From NCBI GenBank assembly GCA_002786225.1, contig PEQN01000018.1:1-57840 (forward strand): a stretch of DNA of 57,840 nucleotides. The letters are read 5' to 3'. A model generated the notes under the pieces. It searched no databases and was not told where the DNA came from. It worked only from the letters and a program-made list of their open reading frames with translations. The translations under genes were made by a program, and so were the position numbers. Source of the DNA: Leptospira sp. Lineage in GTDB: Bacteria > Spirochaetota > Leptospiria > Leptospirales > Leptospiraceae. Positions 28,007 through 36,724 of this stretch are shown in pieces. The stretch's first letter is position 1. Each line of letters starts with the position of its first letter.

Positions 28007-28158
28007 TTAAATAGATAATACAAAGCTATAAGAATTGATGATGAAATAGCCCTTCAAGCTATGCAGGATGCATGCCTTGTTAGCCACGAGATGCTGTAAG
28101 CTATGCAAAACTTCTCTAAACTTAGAAATTTATAAATTGATCTATTTTCATTTGTAAA

Positions 28159-29535
28159 TTAGATAATTTTCATCTCGTAACAAGCATGGTATTTCACTCC
28201 GCCCATTTTCATACGTCCAGCATTGATAAAACCATTGAGTAAATTATCAATAGCGTGCATCAATTCTTTTTCACCATGGATCTGAAAGGGACCTTTATCT
28301 CGTATGCTTTGGATGCCGCTAGCCTTGATGTTTCCTGTTACTATTCCAGAGAAAACCTTTCGTAGATTTGCAGCCAAAATATTTTTAGGAAGTGAGCGAT
28401 TCAAATCTAGTGATGCCATATTTTCATGACTAGGAAGAAATGGAATTTGAAAATCTAAAGGAATTTTGAGACTCCAATGAAAATAAAATGATTCATTGGT
28501 TTTTATGCGAAATTCTTTAAGCTCTTGTATATTTTCGTACATTTCTTTAGCGACCGCTATAGGATCATCTATGATAATCTTATACTTTGATGCAGCCTCA
28601 GCTCCAAGAGTAAATCTTATGAAGTTATCAATTTCTTCAAAGTACTTTGCTGATGAGGAAGGTCCCGTAAAGATAAGGGGAATTTTAATATGAGCATTTT
28701 CTGGTTGCAATAAGAGACCAAGGATGTAAAGAATTTCTTCGGCTGTTCCAGCACCTCCCGGAAAAACTATAATTCCATGAGCGATTCGAACAAAGGCTTC
28801 TAGTCTCTTCTCTATATCTGGAAGAATTACCAATTGGTTTACAATAGGATTGGGAGATTCAGCTGCTATGATCCCTGGCTCAGTAACACCGATATAACGA
28901 CCAGGTAAAGTCCTTTGTTTGGAGTGACCAAAGGTTGCACCTTTCATTGGTCCCTTCATAGCACCAGGTCCACAACCTGTACAAATATCCAAACCTCTAA
29001 GTCCAAGTTCATAGCCTACAGTCTTAGTATATTTATATTCTTCTCGAATGATAGAATGTCCACCCCAACATACTACTAAATTGGGTTCTATGCTAGGATT
29101 GAGTATCATAGCATTTCGTAAAATTTCATATACAGTATTGGTTAGAAAAATTGGATTCGTTTCATCATAATCATTTTCATTCTTGATTTCGGAATGGTAG
29201 TAGGTTATATCTCGTATAACGGCAGATAATAATTCTCGAATCCCGCGAATCATTTTGCCATCCACAAAGGCAGCCTTAGGAGCATTCTTCAAATCTAAAC
29301 GCAAACCCCTATTGACTTCATGAATTTCGATAGTAAAATCTTTGTATTTCTCAAACATAGATTCCGCATCATCACCCTGTTCTCCTGAATTCAAAACTGC
29401 TAATGCACAATTTCGAATGATGCCAGCTGCTTCACTGCTTGCCTTGGTTATCTTCTCAATTTCTTTTTTAGAAAGTGTAATCAAGGTTCCAGTAGGATAG
29501 ATCTGGGTTGAGGGTAATTTTTGATTGGATTCCAT
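28159..29535 (-). CDS. ppnN: Pyrimidine/purine nucleotide 5'-monophosphate nucleosidase PpnN (YgdH family)
   Basis: 458 residues, close to the E. coli length of 454. It has the LOG/lysine-decarboxylase-like nucleotide fold with GLDICTGCGPGAMKGPMKGA near residue 190 and the catalytic FPGGAGTAEEILYILGLLL near residue 265. Flanking domains are present: an N-terminal region with PTGTLITLSKKEIEKI, and a C-terminal region ending GGVKYHACYEMKII. PpnN cleaves nucleotide monophosphates to base and ribose-5-phosphate and, in characterised bacteria, is activated by (p)ppGpp. It appears monocistronic. Confidence 0.9.
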   Translation of the reverse strand: MESNQKLPSTQIYPTGTLITLSKKEIEKITKASSEAAGIIRNCALAVLNSGEQGDDAESMFEKYKDFTIEIHEVNRGLRLDLKNAPKAAFVDGKMIRGIRELLSAVIRDITYYHSEIKNENDYDETNPIFLTNTVYEILRNAMILNPSIEPNLVVCWGGHSIIREEYKYTKTVGYELGLRGLDICTGCGPGAMKGPMKGATFGHSKQRTLPGRYIGVTEPGIIAAESPNPIVNQLVILPDIEKRLEAFVRIAHGIIVFPGGAGTAEEILYILGLLLQPENAHIKIPLIFTGPSSSAKYFEEIDNFIRFTLGAEAASKYKIIIDDPIAVAKEMYENIQELKEFRIKTNESFYFHWSLKIPLDFQIPFLPSHENMASLDLNRSLPKNILAANLRKVFSGIVTGNIKASGIQSIRDKGPFQIHGEKELMHAIDNLLNGFINAGRMKMGGVKYHACYEMKII

Positions 29536-29686
29536 ACTAGGTAGATTTTAATCTGCTTTAATATTTACCATCTATAAATGAATAGATAGGAAAATTATGA
29601 ATTTCGATCTAAAAACTCAGGTCACTTATGCTATCTTTCTTGACAAAAGCTAAATGGTTTCAGTCTATAGAGTAAGGAGCAAAACC

Positions 29687-29842
29687 ATGAAAGAACAAAT
29701 CAAAATGGTCAAAAAAATATCACGTAAACTTTTTCCTTTAAAAGTTACAAAAATAAAACCTTCAGCAAAATTGTATTCTCGTAAAAAGGGGAAGGATTCA
29801 AACCAAGGATCCTACTCTATTTTTATTCCATTCCCTTCTTAA
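29687..29842 (+). CDS. Small basic hypothetical protein
   Basis: A 51-residue frame starting MKEQIKMVKKISRKLFPLKV, very rich in Lys and Arg, ending SYSIFIPFPS. It has a strong TAAGGAG Shine-Dalgarno seven bases before the ATG, which is the main support. The longer in-frame ATG at 29654 has no such site. Unrecognised; it stands alone with AT-rich flanks (29536-29686 and 29843-30118) where nothing else was seen. Confidence 0.45.
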   Translation: MKEQIKMVKKISRKLFPLKVTKIKPSAKLYSRKKGKDSNQGSYSIFIPFPS

Positions 29843-30118
29843 TTTAATAATTCATTTTAAATTCTCCATTAATCCCTATAAATTTTTTAAATCTATGATC
29901 GTTTATTGATAAATTTGAATTACGAATTGTTTTTGATAGAAAACATAAAGTTCTATAGATCTTTGATTCGAAGGTTAAACTACATAAAATTTTTAAAATT
30001 TAAAATTTATTTTCAACTTACTCTTTCCAATTTTTATAATGAAATGAAACCTAATTAAATTAAGAATTCAATATAGAAAATTCTTGTTAATCTAAAAAAT
30101 CTTTAAAAAGTAAGCTAT

Positions 30119-30433
30119 ATGAATAAAATTTACGAATCGTATTATTATAGAGAATTGAAAAACAATCGTATACCAATCTCAGAAAAAGATTATCTTAAGC
30201 AACGTGCCAAAGGAAAGAAACGCAAAAATGGAAGCTATAAAGCACCTTCCTATGCCGAAAGACTCGGCTACCCAAGGTATCTTTCGCCATTTATTATTGA
30301 AGGTAAATTAGACAAGAAACTACTGGAAAATGAAATCCTGAAACTAGCAGATATTTTAGATAGCGAAATCCTTACAAACTCAAGTGTAAACCATTATGAG
30401 AATAGGTTAGCAAGACTTTTAGAATATACATAA
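30119..30433 (+). CDS. Hypothetical 104-residue protein
   Basis: A basic N-terminal half (YLKQRAKGKKRKNGSYKA, then PSYAERLGYPRYLSPFI) and a helical acidic C-terminal half (LENEILKLADILDSEILTN). No recognised domain. The Shine-Dalgarno is weak. The predicted globular composition and absence of an opposing gene make it plausible. The region around it is AT-rich and contains decayed genes. Confidence 0.5.
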   Translation: MNKIYESYYYRELKNNRIPISEKDYLKQRAKGKKRKNGSYKAPSYAERLGYPRYLSPFIIEGKLDKKLLENEILKLADILDSEILTNSSVNHYENRLARLLEYT

Positions 30434-30514
30434 TAAAATAACTTGTCTTAATACAAAAATCTGACTCAGCTCTAAGCATTGAACTTACATAAGATTGAAC
30501 TGAAGATATTTTAT

Positions 30515-30925
30515 CTATAACTTGATAATCAGAACTATAAAAAAGACACTCCAAATGGAAGAATTCTTTCTTCCTTTGAAATTTTCACAATCCGAATCCT
30601 CAATAGTATAGATCATACTTCCATCAGCAAGAAGGAAGCAAATTACGATTTTGGTAGAAGATTGCATCTGAGTTGGTTCTTTATCAATTTCTCTATCATA
30701 TTTATAGAAAATTGAATTAAATTCATTCTTTAAAAATATACGATTGCCAATCTTTGTAATTGGAATTAAGTAAGATGAAAGTGATATTAGTGGTGTAAAT
30801 TTACTTTCTTTCAGATTCCAAAGTCTCCAACTAGGCTTCTTCCACCTCTCTTCATCTAACACTTGTGGCTGATCGGATGCTATTAAGAAATTCTCTGCTG
30901 GTATTATATTTAATGAATAAATCAC
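30515..30925 (-). pseudogene. Probable fragment of a beta-propeller-like protein
   Basis: A 136-codon frame that begins with GTG immediately after an in-frame stop. It reads like propeller blades (NIIPAENFLIASDQPQVLDE, WRLWNLKESKFTPLISL, ITKIGNRIFLKNEFNSIFY) and ends in a hydrophobic stretch (WSVFFIVLIIKL). It lacks a signal, a Shine-Dalgarno and a normal start, so a decayed remnant of a longer surface or periplasmic protein is likely. It could also be a small intact gene. Confidence 0.35.
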
Positions 30926-31101
30926 TTAAAATATAGAAATAGAACTAAATTTCATAACAAAATACAACTATATATTATTTTTCTGAAAACTTTTTTTCAA
31001 TAATAGAATATGATTATTTTTTTAGAATATTTTTTAGTATATATTACTTATATGATATATAATGATTATAAATTTTCAAAATATAAGAGAACTTAATTTC
31101 T

Positions 31102-31293
31102 TTAGGATTTGTATCCATGAGGTAAGGTATTTACTTCAAATCCAAATCTTACAAGTAACTTATCTAGGCTTCCACTGCCCATCCCACCGTGCCATGAGAA
31201 AGCAGGAAGGCTGAACGAGAAATTCTTGATTCTTAATTGAAGGAGACATGGAAATAATTTGAGTATAGGAAAAGTTGCTCTAAGGAAAGTAGA
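31102..31293 (-). pseudogene. Relic: C-terminal end of an unknown gene
   Basis: An open frame without a start codon, bounded upstream by TAA. Its last 35 residues look like genuine protein: LPAFSWHGGMGSGSLDKLLV then RFGFEVNTLPHGYKS before the stop at 31102. The upstream part has unconvincing composition. The rest of 30926-31384 is AT-rich and, apart from the operator at 31348, holds nothing I can assign. Confidence 0.3.
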
Positions 31294-31347
31294 TTACAAT
31301 ATTTTTTCATTTGACTAATTTCTTACATTAACTAATCTGGATATTAA

Positions 31348-31368
31348 TAAACTAATATAATTAGTTTA
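31348..31368. promoter_or_regulatory. Perfect palindrome, probable TetR operator
   Basis: Nine-base perfect arms, TAAACTAAT and ATTAGTTTA, are separated by three bases. The site sits 17 bases before the ATG of the alpha/beta hydrolase gene, whose operon also encodes a TetR-family repressor. Position and symmetry fit an autoregulatory operator. Confidence 0.7.
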
Positions 31369-31384
31369 AATAAGGGTAATAAAT

Positions 31385-32272
31385 ATGACTCATAATTTCT
31401 TGAGAATAAATTTAATTTTGGTTTCTGTGTTATTCGGCTGTATGTCGATCTTTTCGCAGACCAGTGAACACTCATCTTTTGCATTAAATGGTAAGATCAG
31501 CTATATCAGGAAAGGAAGCGGTGCTCAAACCTACATTTTGCTTCCGGGAATTGGAGAAACGAAAGAAGGATATCTACCTCTCATCCAGGAACTGGAAACA
31601 AGGGGTGTGGTTTATAGTTTAGATATTCGTGGACAAGGTGATAGCAGTTCGGATTTTACTTCATTTTCTGCCTTTGATGTAGCGATGGATGTAATTCAAT
31701 TTTTGGACGAAAAGAAATTGAAGAATACTATACTAGTTGGTTCTTCCCTTTCTGCGGCTTCAGCTGTATATCTTGGAGCTGAGCGATCAGACTTAGTAAA
31801 AAAGATTGTTTTATCCGGACCATTTGTTCGTGATTATGATATTTCTTTTGGAATCAAGACAATGATTTCTATAGGATTTCGTTATCCATGGGGTGCAAAG
31901 TTATGGAAGGCTTACTATGAAGATTTACATATAACAGTTAAGCCGAGCGATTTAAGCGAACAGAGTGAACGAATTTATAATTATTTAACTCTCGATAAGA
32001 GACTTTCTATTCTGAGAGAATATTTATTTTCTTCTAAAGCTGGCTGTGAAGAAAAATTGGATTCTATCAAAGTGCCTGTGGTTATTATTATGGGAGGAAA
32101 GGATCCTGATTTTGAGAACCCAGTCGAAGAATTGGATTGGATTTCAGGAATTACAAATGGTCAGAAGTTTCTTTTTGAAAATTCTGGTCACTATCCTCAT
32201 CGCGAAGAACCTAAAAGATTTGCTGAGGTAATAAATTTACCATTTAAATCAATGAAATCAAATAAAAAATGA
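31385..32272 (+). CDS. Exported alpha/beta hydrolase
   Basis: 295 residues. A signal peptide (LILVSVLFGCMSIFSQ) is followed by an alpha/beta hydrolase fold. It shows TYILLPGIGETKEGY (oxyanion region), LDIRGQGDSSSDF, the nucleophile elbow VGSSLSAASAV (Ser in G-x-S-x-S), an Asp region (GGKDPDFENP) and the catalytic His (ENSGHYPHREEP). It probably hydrolyses an ester or similar small substrate outside the cytoplasm. TAAGGG lies eight bases before the ATG. Co-transcribed with the tetR gene (four-base overlap). Confidence 0.85.
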   Translation: MTHNFLRINLILVSVLFGCMSIFSQTSEHSSFALNGKISYIRKGSGAQTYILLPGIGETKEGYLPLIQELETRGVVYSLDIRGQGDSSSDFTSFSAFDVAMDVIQFLDEKKLKNTILVGSSLSAASAVYLGAERSDLVKKIVLSGPFVRDYDISFGIKTMISIGFRYPWGAKLWKAYYEDLHITVKPSDLSEQSERIYNYLTLDKRLSILREYLFSSKAGCEEKLDSIKVPVVIIMGGKDPDFENPVEELDWISGITNGQKFLFENSGHYPHREEPKRFAEVINLPFKSMKSNKK

Positions 32273-32817
32273 GGAAAAGAAATTTAAACAAAGATCAAAT
32301 CTCGGATTTTGCTTTTCAGTATTCTATTAAAAATGGCTGGCAATCTTTAAATTTGAAACTTATTGCCGAACATTTTGAAATAAAAACTCCTTCACTTTAT
32401 AATCATATCGAAAATCTGGATGAATTAATTTTAGAACTTGCTGCAATCACTCTCGAAGAGCTTGGCAAAAGCCTAGCTAAATCTATTCAGGGGATAAGCG
32501 GGGCAGAAGCAATCAATGAACTTTCTCAAGCTTACAGAAAGTTTGCTAAATCTCATCGAGGTGTATATGATTTAACAATACAAGCTCCTAGCGGCCATGT
32601 CCGACATGAGAAAGCAAGTATAGAATTATTAGAAATACTTTTTTCAGTTTTAAGAAATAAATCAAAAAAGGAAAAAATACATAATATTCGAATATTAAGA
32701 TCAAGCTTACATGGATTTGTAAGTATCGAATTAGGAAAAGGATTTGGTCTTCCGACAGATATTGAAGAAACTTTCAAGAGAATGATTGAAATCTTAGTTT
32801 TACAGATGGAGTTATGA
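32269..32817 (+). CDS. TetR-family transcriptional regulator
   Basis: 182 residues. The N-terminal TetR HTH is ISDFAFQYSIKNGWQSLNLK, IAEHFEIKTPSLYNHIENLD, ELILELAA. The C-terminal part (YRKFAKSHRGVYDLTIQAP and LRSSLHGFVSIELGKGFGL) matches the WHG-type ligand-binding domain. The ATG overlaps the hydrolase stop (ATGA). It likely represses its own operon from the palindrome at 31348-31368. The inducer is unknown. Confidence 0.9.
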   Translation: MRKRNLNKDQISDFAFQYSIKNGWQSLNLKLIAEHFEIKTPSLYNHIENLDELILELAAITLEELGKSLAKSIQGISGAEAINELSQAYRKFAKSHRGVYDLTIQAPSGHVRHEKASIELLEILFSVLRNKSKKEKIHNIRILRSSLHGFVSIELGKGFGLPTDIEETFKRMIEILVLQMEL

Positions 32818-33104
32818 AAAAATATACTCTAAGAAAATCAAATCATATAGCGGTCTTAAAATCTACTCGACCTCTTATGCATTCTAGATAAAAATCAGCA
32901 AATGCTTCAGGAACTTATACAAGATTTACTGGACAAGCTACGAATAATGTAGAATCTTACTACGGCTGAGTGGAAAATCGTATCGAAGGTCGAGAAATTT
33001 CATTCAAATCTTCAGTATGCAATGCTTCTACTTCTCTATGCAATAGCAAAACTATCAAAGAAGCTGGATTTGAAAGAACAAAATTGCAGATTAACGCACA
33101 TTAG
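32814..33104 (+). pseudogene. Decayed third gene of the hydrolase-tetR operon
   Basis: An ATG overlapping the tetR stop (ATGA) opens a 97-codon frame interrupted by TAA at 32889 and TGA at 32967. The three pieces stay in one frame and look like protein: MKKYTLRKSNHIAVLKSTR, NASGTYTRFTGQATNNVES and FKSSVCNASTSLCNSKTIKE. The final stop is 33102-33104, overlapping the end of the WYL gene on the other strand. It was probably once a translationally coupled gene. Family not recognised. Confidence 0.45.
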
Positions 33105-34164
33105 TATAGAATTGATGAAGTTCTCTTAGTTCCATTTTGAATCTATCTAAAGCATCCTCTGGGCCTATCAATTGAATGAAGGTTCCATAATTGAAAAGCA
33201 AATCAAAAATTTTCCTTTCATTATGTGATTTTATTGCAATCTTAGACCATTCATTGTTTCTTCCATTTCCCAAAATTGTTACATCGTATAGCTGAGTGTG
33301 CTTAAAGAAATCTAGATTTCGATTGCTAATCTCAAACTCATAGGTTATCTCTTGTTTCAGGAATTTAGAATGAGGATCAGATTCTTGATATTGCCTTAAA
33401 TTAAAATCTAAATCGGATTGGTTGTAGTTGCCTATAGCAGTCTTGAGATCTATTTTGAAATTTTTAATTCTACTGATCAGAAAGGATTTGGTCTTATTGT
33501 CTCTGAGATCTTTAGCTAAAATACTCAAATGTCCTTCATTTGATACTATAAGATAAGGGTAAATCTTTCTGGTTGTCTCTGTCAGAAACATAGCCTTGCT
33601 GTATTGGATTTCGATAGGGAATTTGCCCAGTATCGCATAACGAAGTACAAGGAAAAAATACAATAAATCCCCAGGGATCGCCCAATTTCGAATTACCAAT
33701 TCTAAAGAGGAATCGTTGTAAGAATGTGCAAATCCAAGTAGATAATCTCTACAAATTGCATGGATTCGTTGGGGATTTTCTTCAAAGGAAGCATCTAGAG
33801 TTTTGTCTTGGAAGCTGATATTGAGTCCATAGTTTTGCGATACCATAGATAGATATGGTTCATATCTCTTACGAATCTTTTCCGTAACAGAAGTTTTGGT
33901 TTCCGATTCAAAAGATTTACTAAAACTATTGTTTCGATTCAGCCAAGTATAGGAATGCAGTTCATCCAAGAAGAGATACAACTGCCCGGCTTTGATTGCT
34001 TTAGCTTCTATTGATTTGTTTTGTTTAGCCGCTAAGGCATCCTGGCTAGGTTTAAAAATCCATTCTCTTGCAAGAGCAAAGGCTTCCAACCCAAATCGAA
34101 TTTGGTATTGCTCAATTGATTTGGGTTGTCGGTGATTGCCTTTTGTCTTTTTCTTTGGTCCCAT
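33091..34164 (-). CDS. WYL-domain regulator paired with the AAA+ gene
   Basis: About 357 residues. A WYL domain lies at roughly residues 180-245: PIEIQYSKAMFLTETTRKIY, PYLIVSNEGHLSILAKDLRD and KTKSFLISRIKNFKID. The last has the R-x-F/I pattern of ligand-binding WYL folds. The N-terminus is basic and has no obvious canonical HTH. WYL proteins bind nucleotides or DNA and often control phage-defence and stress loci. Start: ATG 34164, with TTG 34176 as an alternative. It follows the AAA+ gene by about 66 bases on the same strand. Confidence 0.75.
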   Translation of the reverse strand: MGPKKKTKGNHRQPKSIEQYQIRFGLEAFALAREWIFKPSQDALAAKQNKSIEAKAIKAGQLYLFLDELHSYTWLNRNNSFSKSFESETKTSVTEKIRKRYEPYLSMVSQNYGLNISFQDKTLDASFEENPQRIHAICRDYLLGFAHSYNDSSLELVIRNWAIPGDLLYFFLVLRYAILGKFPIEIQYSKAMFLTETTRKIYPYLIVSNEGHLSILAKDLRDNKTKSFLISRIKNFKIDLKTAIGNYNQSDLDFNLRQYQESDPHSKFLKQEITYEFEISNRNLDFFKHTQLYDVTILGNGRNNEWSKIAIKSHNERKIFDLLFNYGTFIQLIGPEDALDRFKMELRELHQFYTNVR

Positions 34165-34184
34165 ACTAGATTTCAATATCTAGT
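34165..34184. promoter_or_regulatory. Palindrome at the WYL gene start
   Basis: Perfect arms ACTAGAT and ATCTAGT with a six-base spacer, ending one base before the WYL-gene ATG. It could be an operator, or an RNA hairpin covering the start and limiting translation. It lies in the AAA+ to WYL intergenic gap. Confidence 0.4.
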
Positions 34185-34230
34185 AAAAAGGATTTTGTGA
34201 AAAGAATTTTTAAACTAAGGATTCAACAAA

Positions 34231-36498
34231 TCAAAAGCCTACAGTCTTCTCTTTATTCTGTGACTTGTAGCTAACTTCCGATATCAAGGCATTATTAATT
34301 TCATCGAAACTCAATTGATTCGCATCTCGGAATCGAAACCTACCCCAAACAGTTTTAAAGTCCCCTGGAGTTAGATCTTGGATCTCTTTTATAGCTTCTC
34401 GCTCTAGAAAACTAGATTGATTGTATACTTCTGGAAAGTATTTTGCAAAAATTCGAAGTTTATCGGGATTCTTAAGGGATTTGAATTCACATTTCCATGC
34501 AAACCTTCGTAATGCGGCTGAGTCAAAATCTTTCATTAGATTGGTTGAAGCTATAAATATCCCTTGAAAAGATTCCATCCAAGTAAGAAACTCATTGGTC
34601 TGTGAGGTTTCCCAGGATCGAGTAGCAATTTCCCTACTTCGAAAGAAAGTATCCGCCTCATCTAAGAAAAATATTGCCTGCTTTTCTTCAGCCTCTTGGA
34701 AAGCCATAGCTATGAATCGTTCTGTCATTCCAATAAAGGGACTTTGGAGATCTGAGGCTCTTTTCTGTAGTAAGTCTAGTTGAAATTTTTTCGCAAGATA
34801 CCTTGCATACTCTGTCTTTCCTGTTCCTGGTTTACCATGAAAAAGTAAACATAAGGAGCCCTGTCCATAGTTTTGATTTGATTGAATAGATTTTGAATAA
34901 CTTTCTATTGTCTTTTCTAAATCTTGTAAATTGACATCCAGATTCAACAAACTTGCATCATAAGGAGTCTTAAAAAGATTTGGCTTTTGAACTTTTTCTC
35001 CCAGTAGATGAACTCTTTTTGATAGAATCTCATTCAAGTTAGCCTTAAAGTTGGAATTAGGATTGGAGATTTGAATCTTATTACAAGATTTAAGAGCCAA
35101 AGATATACCCCCCACTCCTAAAGAATATTTGTGAGCAAGTTCCTCAATTTCTTCTTCAGAGAATTCAGACTTTAAGTTCTCTTGTTCTAGAGCACGATTC
35201 CAATAGTATATTCTTTGTTTGGTGTCTGCTTGCAAAAATTCTATGCTATAATCAAATCTTCTCAGAACAGATTCGTGGATATTAGAAGACATATTGGTGA
35301 TAAAGATAATTTTACCTTGGGATTGATCCATTAATTCATTTAACCAAATCTTCTGCTCTGGAACATCCACTTGCTTCATGAAGAAACCAAAAGATCTAGA
35401 ACTAGATTCATTGAGAATATCATCGGCTTCATCAAAAATTAAACAATTGTGGTTTTCACTAGACAATCTATCTCCTAAGACAAGTGCTGCCTTTCTATCT
35501 CGATAATTCATTTGATTCTCATGGTAAACAGTAAATGCTTTCAGACCTGCCTCCTGGACAATGCTCCTTGCAAATTCCGTCTTTCCTGAACCTGGAACTC
35601 CATATAATAAGATCTTAACTGGCCTCCTACTCTTCAAAAGATTAAAAACCTTATCTTTGTTTGTTTCTGAAACTAAAAAGTTAGTAAGAGGCAGAGTCGG
35701 ATGATTGTCTTCTTGGAGACTATCCATTCCAAAAATTTGTGCTTCATCATTCAATATAAATTCTTTAAACCGATCGGTTATAAGAAAGATATCAACTGCT
35801 GAATAGTTTCTTCCATAATTCATCTCTTCAATGATTCCATAATTTACAAAATTTGAAGATTCAGAAGTATTCTTAATTAAATCTGAAGGGCTTAATTGAA
35901 AAAGATTTTGAATCAATCTAAGGGGGTTCTTTCCAGATTCTTCCTCCACTAAACAGTTAAAAGGTGGAACTATATTCGTGAGTGAATTGAATATGATAAG
36001 TTGAATAAATTTCTTGGATAGACCTAAATTAAAAAAAGATGCCTCTATCTTTTTATATATATTAGAATTTTCGATTTTAAATTCTTTGGTTTCATGATTC
36101 ATTATTTCAATCAGAAAGTTTGAAATATCGGATGAACCATTCGCATACTCTCTACAAAAGTCTCTGGCATCCTCAGCAATTTCATCCAATGAGAAATTGT
36201 TGTTGAGAATTGTTTGAAAACTCATCCTTTTTTGTCTGGATCTGGATTTTATAAAATGACTTGAAAGATTCTCATCCTCCTTTTGGGATTGATTCAATTC
36301 ATTTTCAATCTTCCAATACTCAGGTAGAAAAATTTCTTTAGTCAAATTGAATAAAACATCTTTGTTAAACAAAGCGAGTAAGGATTCGAATTGACAATCA
36401 ATTAAGTCTATTTCTCTCAGCATCTTCGTCAAATAGGTGTAAGTTAAAAGCATCAGTTCCTTTGAACTTCCAAAATCATAAAGTCTATTATTTCTCAT
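34231..36498 (-). CDS. Tandem AAA+ ATPase (two AAA domains, unique N-domain)
   Basis: About 755 residues. An N-terminal helical region of about 260 residues is unrecognised. AAA domain 1 (around residue 295) has Walker A YGVPGSGKTEFARSI, Walker B CLIFDEADDIL and the Arg finger SVLRRFDYS. AAA domain 2 (around residue 550) has FHGKPGTGKTEYARYL, AIFFLDEADTFF and AALRRFAWK. Both sites look intact, so it should be an active hexameric remodelling ATPase of the SpoVK/Cdc48 type. I chose the ATG at 36498 because GAGAGGG precedes it; 36513 is an alternative. The substrate is unknown; it pairs with the WYL gene. Confidence 0.85.
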   Translation of the reverse strand: MRNNRLYDFGSSKELMLLTYTYLTKMLREIDLIDCQFESLLALFNKDVLFNLTKEIFLPEYWKIENELNQSQKEDENLSSHFIKSRSRQKRMSFQTILNNNFSLDEIAEDARDFCREYANGSSDISNFLIEIMNHETKEFKIENSNIYKKIEASFFNLGLSKKFIQLIIFNSLTNIVPPFNCLVEEESGKNPLRLIQNLFQLSPSDLIKNTSESSNFVNYGIIEEMNYGRNYSAVDIFLITDRFKEFILNDEAQIFGMDSLQEDNHPTLPLTNFLVSETNKDKVFNLLKSRRPVKILLYGVPGSGKTEFARSIVQEAGLKAFTVYHENQMNYRDRKAALVLGDRLSSENHNCLIFDEADDILNESSSRSFGFFMKQVDVPEQKIWLNELMDQSQGKIIFITNMSSNIHESVLRRFDYSIEFLQADTKQRIYYWNRALEQENLKSEFSEEEIEELAHKYSLGVGGISLALKSCNKIQISNPNSNFKANLNEILSKRVHLLGEKVQKPNLFKTPYDASLLNLDVNLQDLEKTIESYSKSIQSNQNYGQGSLCLLFHGKPGTGKTEYARYLAKKFQLDLLQKRASDLQSPFIGMTERFIAMAFQEAEEKQAIFFLDEADTFFRSREIATRSWETSQTNEFLTWMESFQGIFIASTNLMKDFDSAALRRFAWKCEFKSLKNPDKLRIFAKYFPEVYNQSSFLEREAIKEIQDLTPGDFKTVWGRFRFRDANQLSFDEINNALISEVSYKSQNKEKTVGF

Positions 36499-36556
36499 AA
36501 TCAACCCTCTCATATCTAATTCTTAATAACTAGAGTAGCAAGAGAACATCCCAACT

Positions 36557-36577
36557 TTCGGAATAAATTATTCCGAA
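36557..36577. promoter_or_regulatory. Operator-like palindrome upstream of the AAA+ gene
   Basis: TTCGGAATAA and TTATTCCGAA form a perfect 21-base palindrome about 43-58 bases before the AAA+ start and in the divergent gap to the OmpL47-like gene. The core TTCGGAA-N7-TTCCGAA recurs at 44301-44321, which argues for a specific regulator, plausibly the WYL protein. Confidence 0.65.
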
Positions 36578-36724
36578 TCTAGGATCGCTGATTCGATCAA
36601 AAAAATTGTATCAGTTTGGTGAAATTTGAGAGATTAAATTAATGCATAAAATTCTTCAACAAATACTTCGATTTTGGTTGCATATAGATAGAATGAAAGA
36701 GATATGGTCTAACAGGCAATTTTC

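Noticed and set aside
28050..28110. Direct repeat AAGCTATGCA in the gap after the DUF2207 gene
   Set aside because: Two copies only, ten bases each, with no associated gene or hairpin; too little to call.
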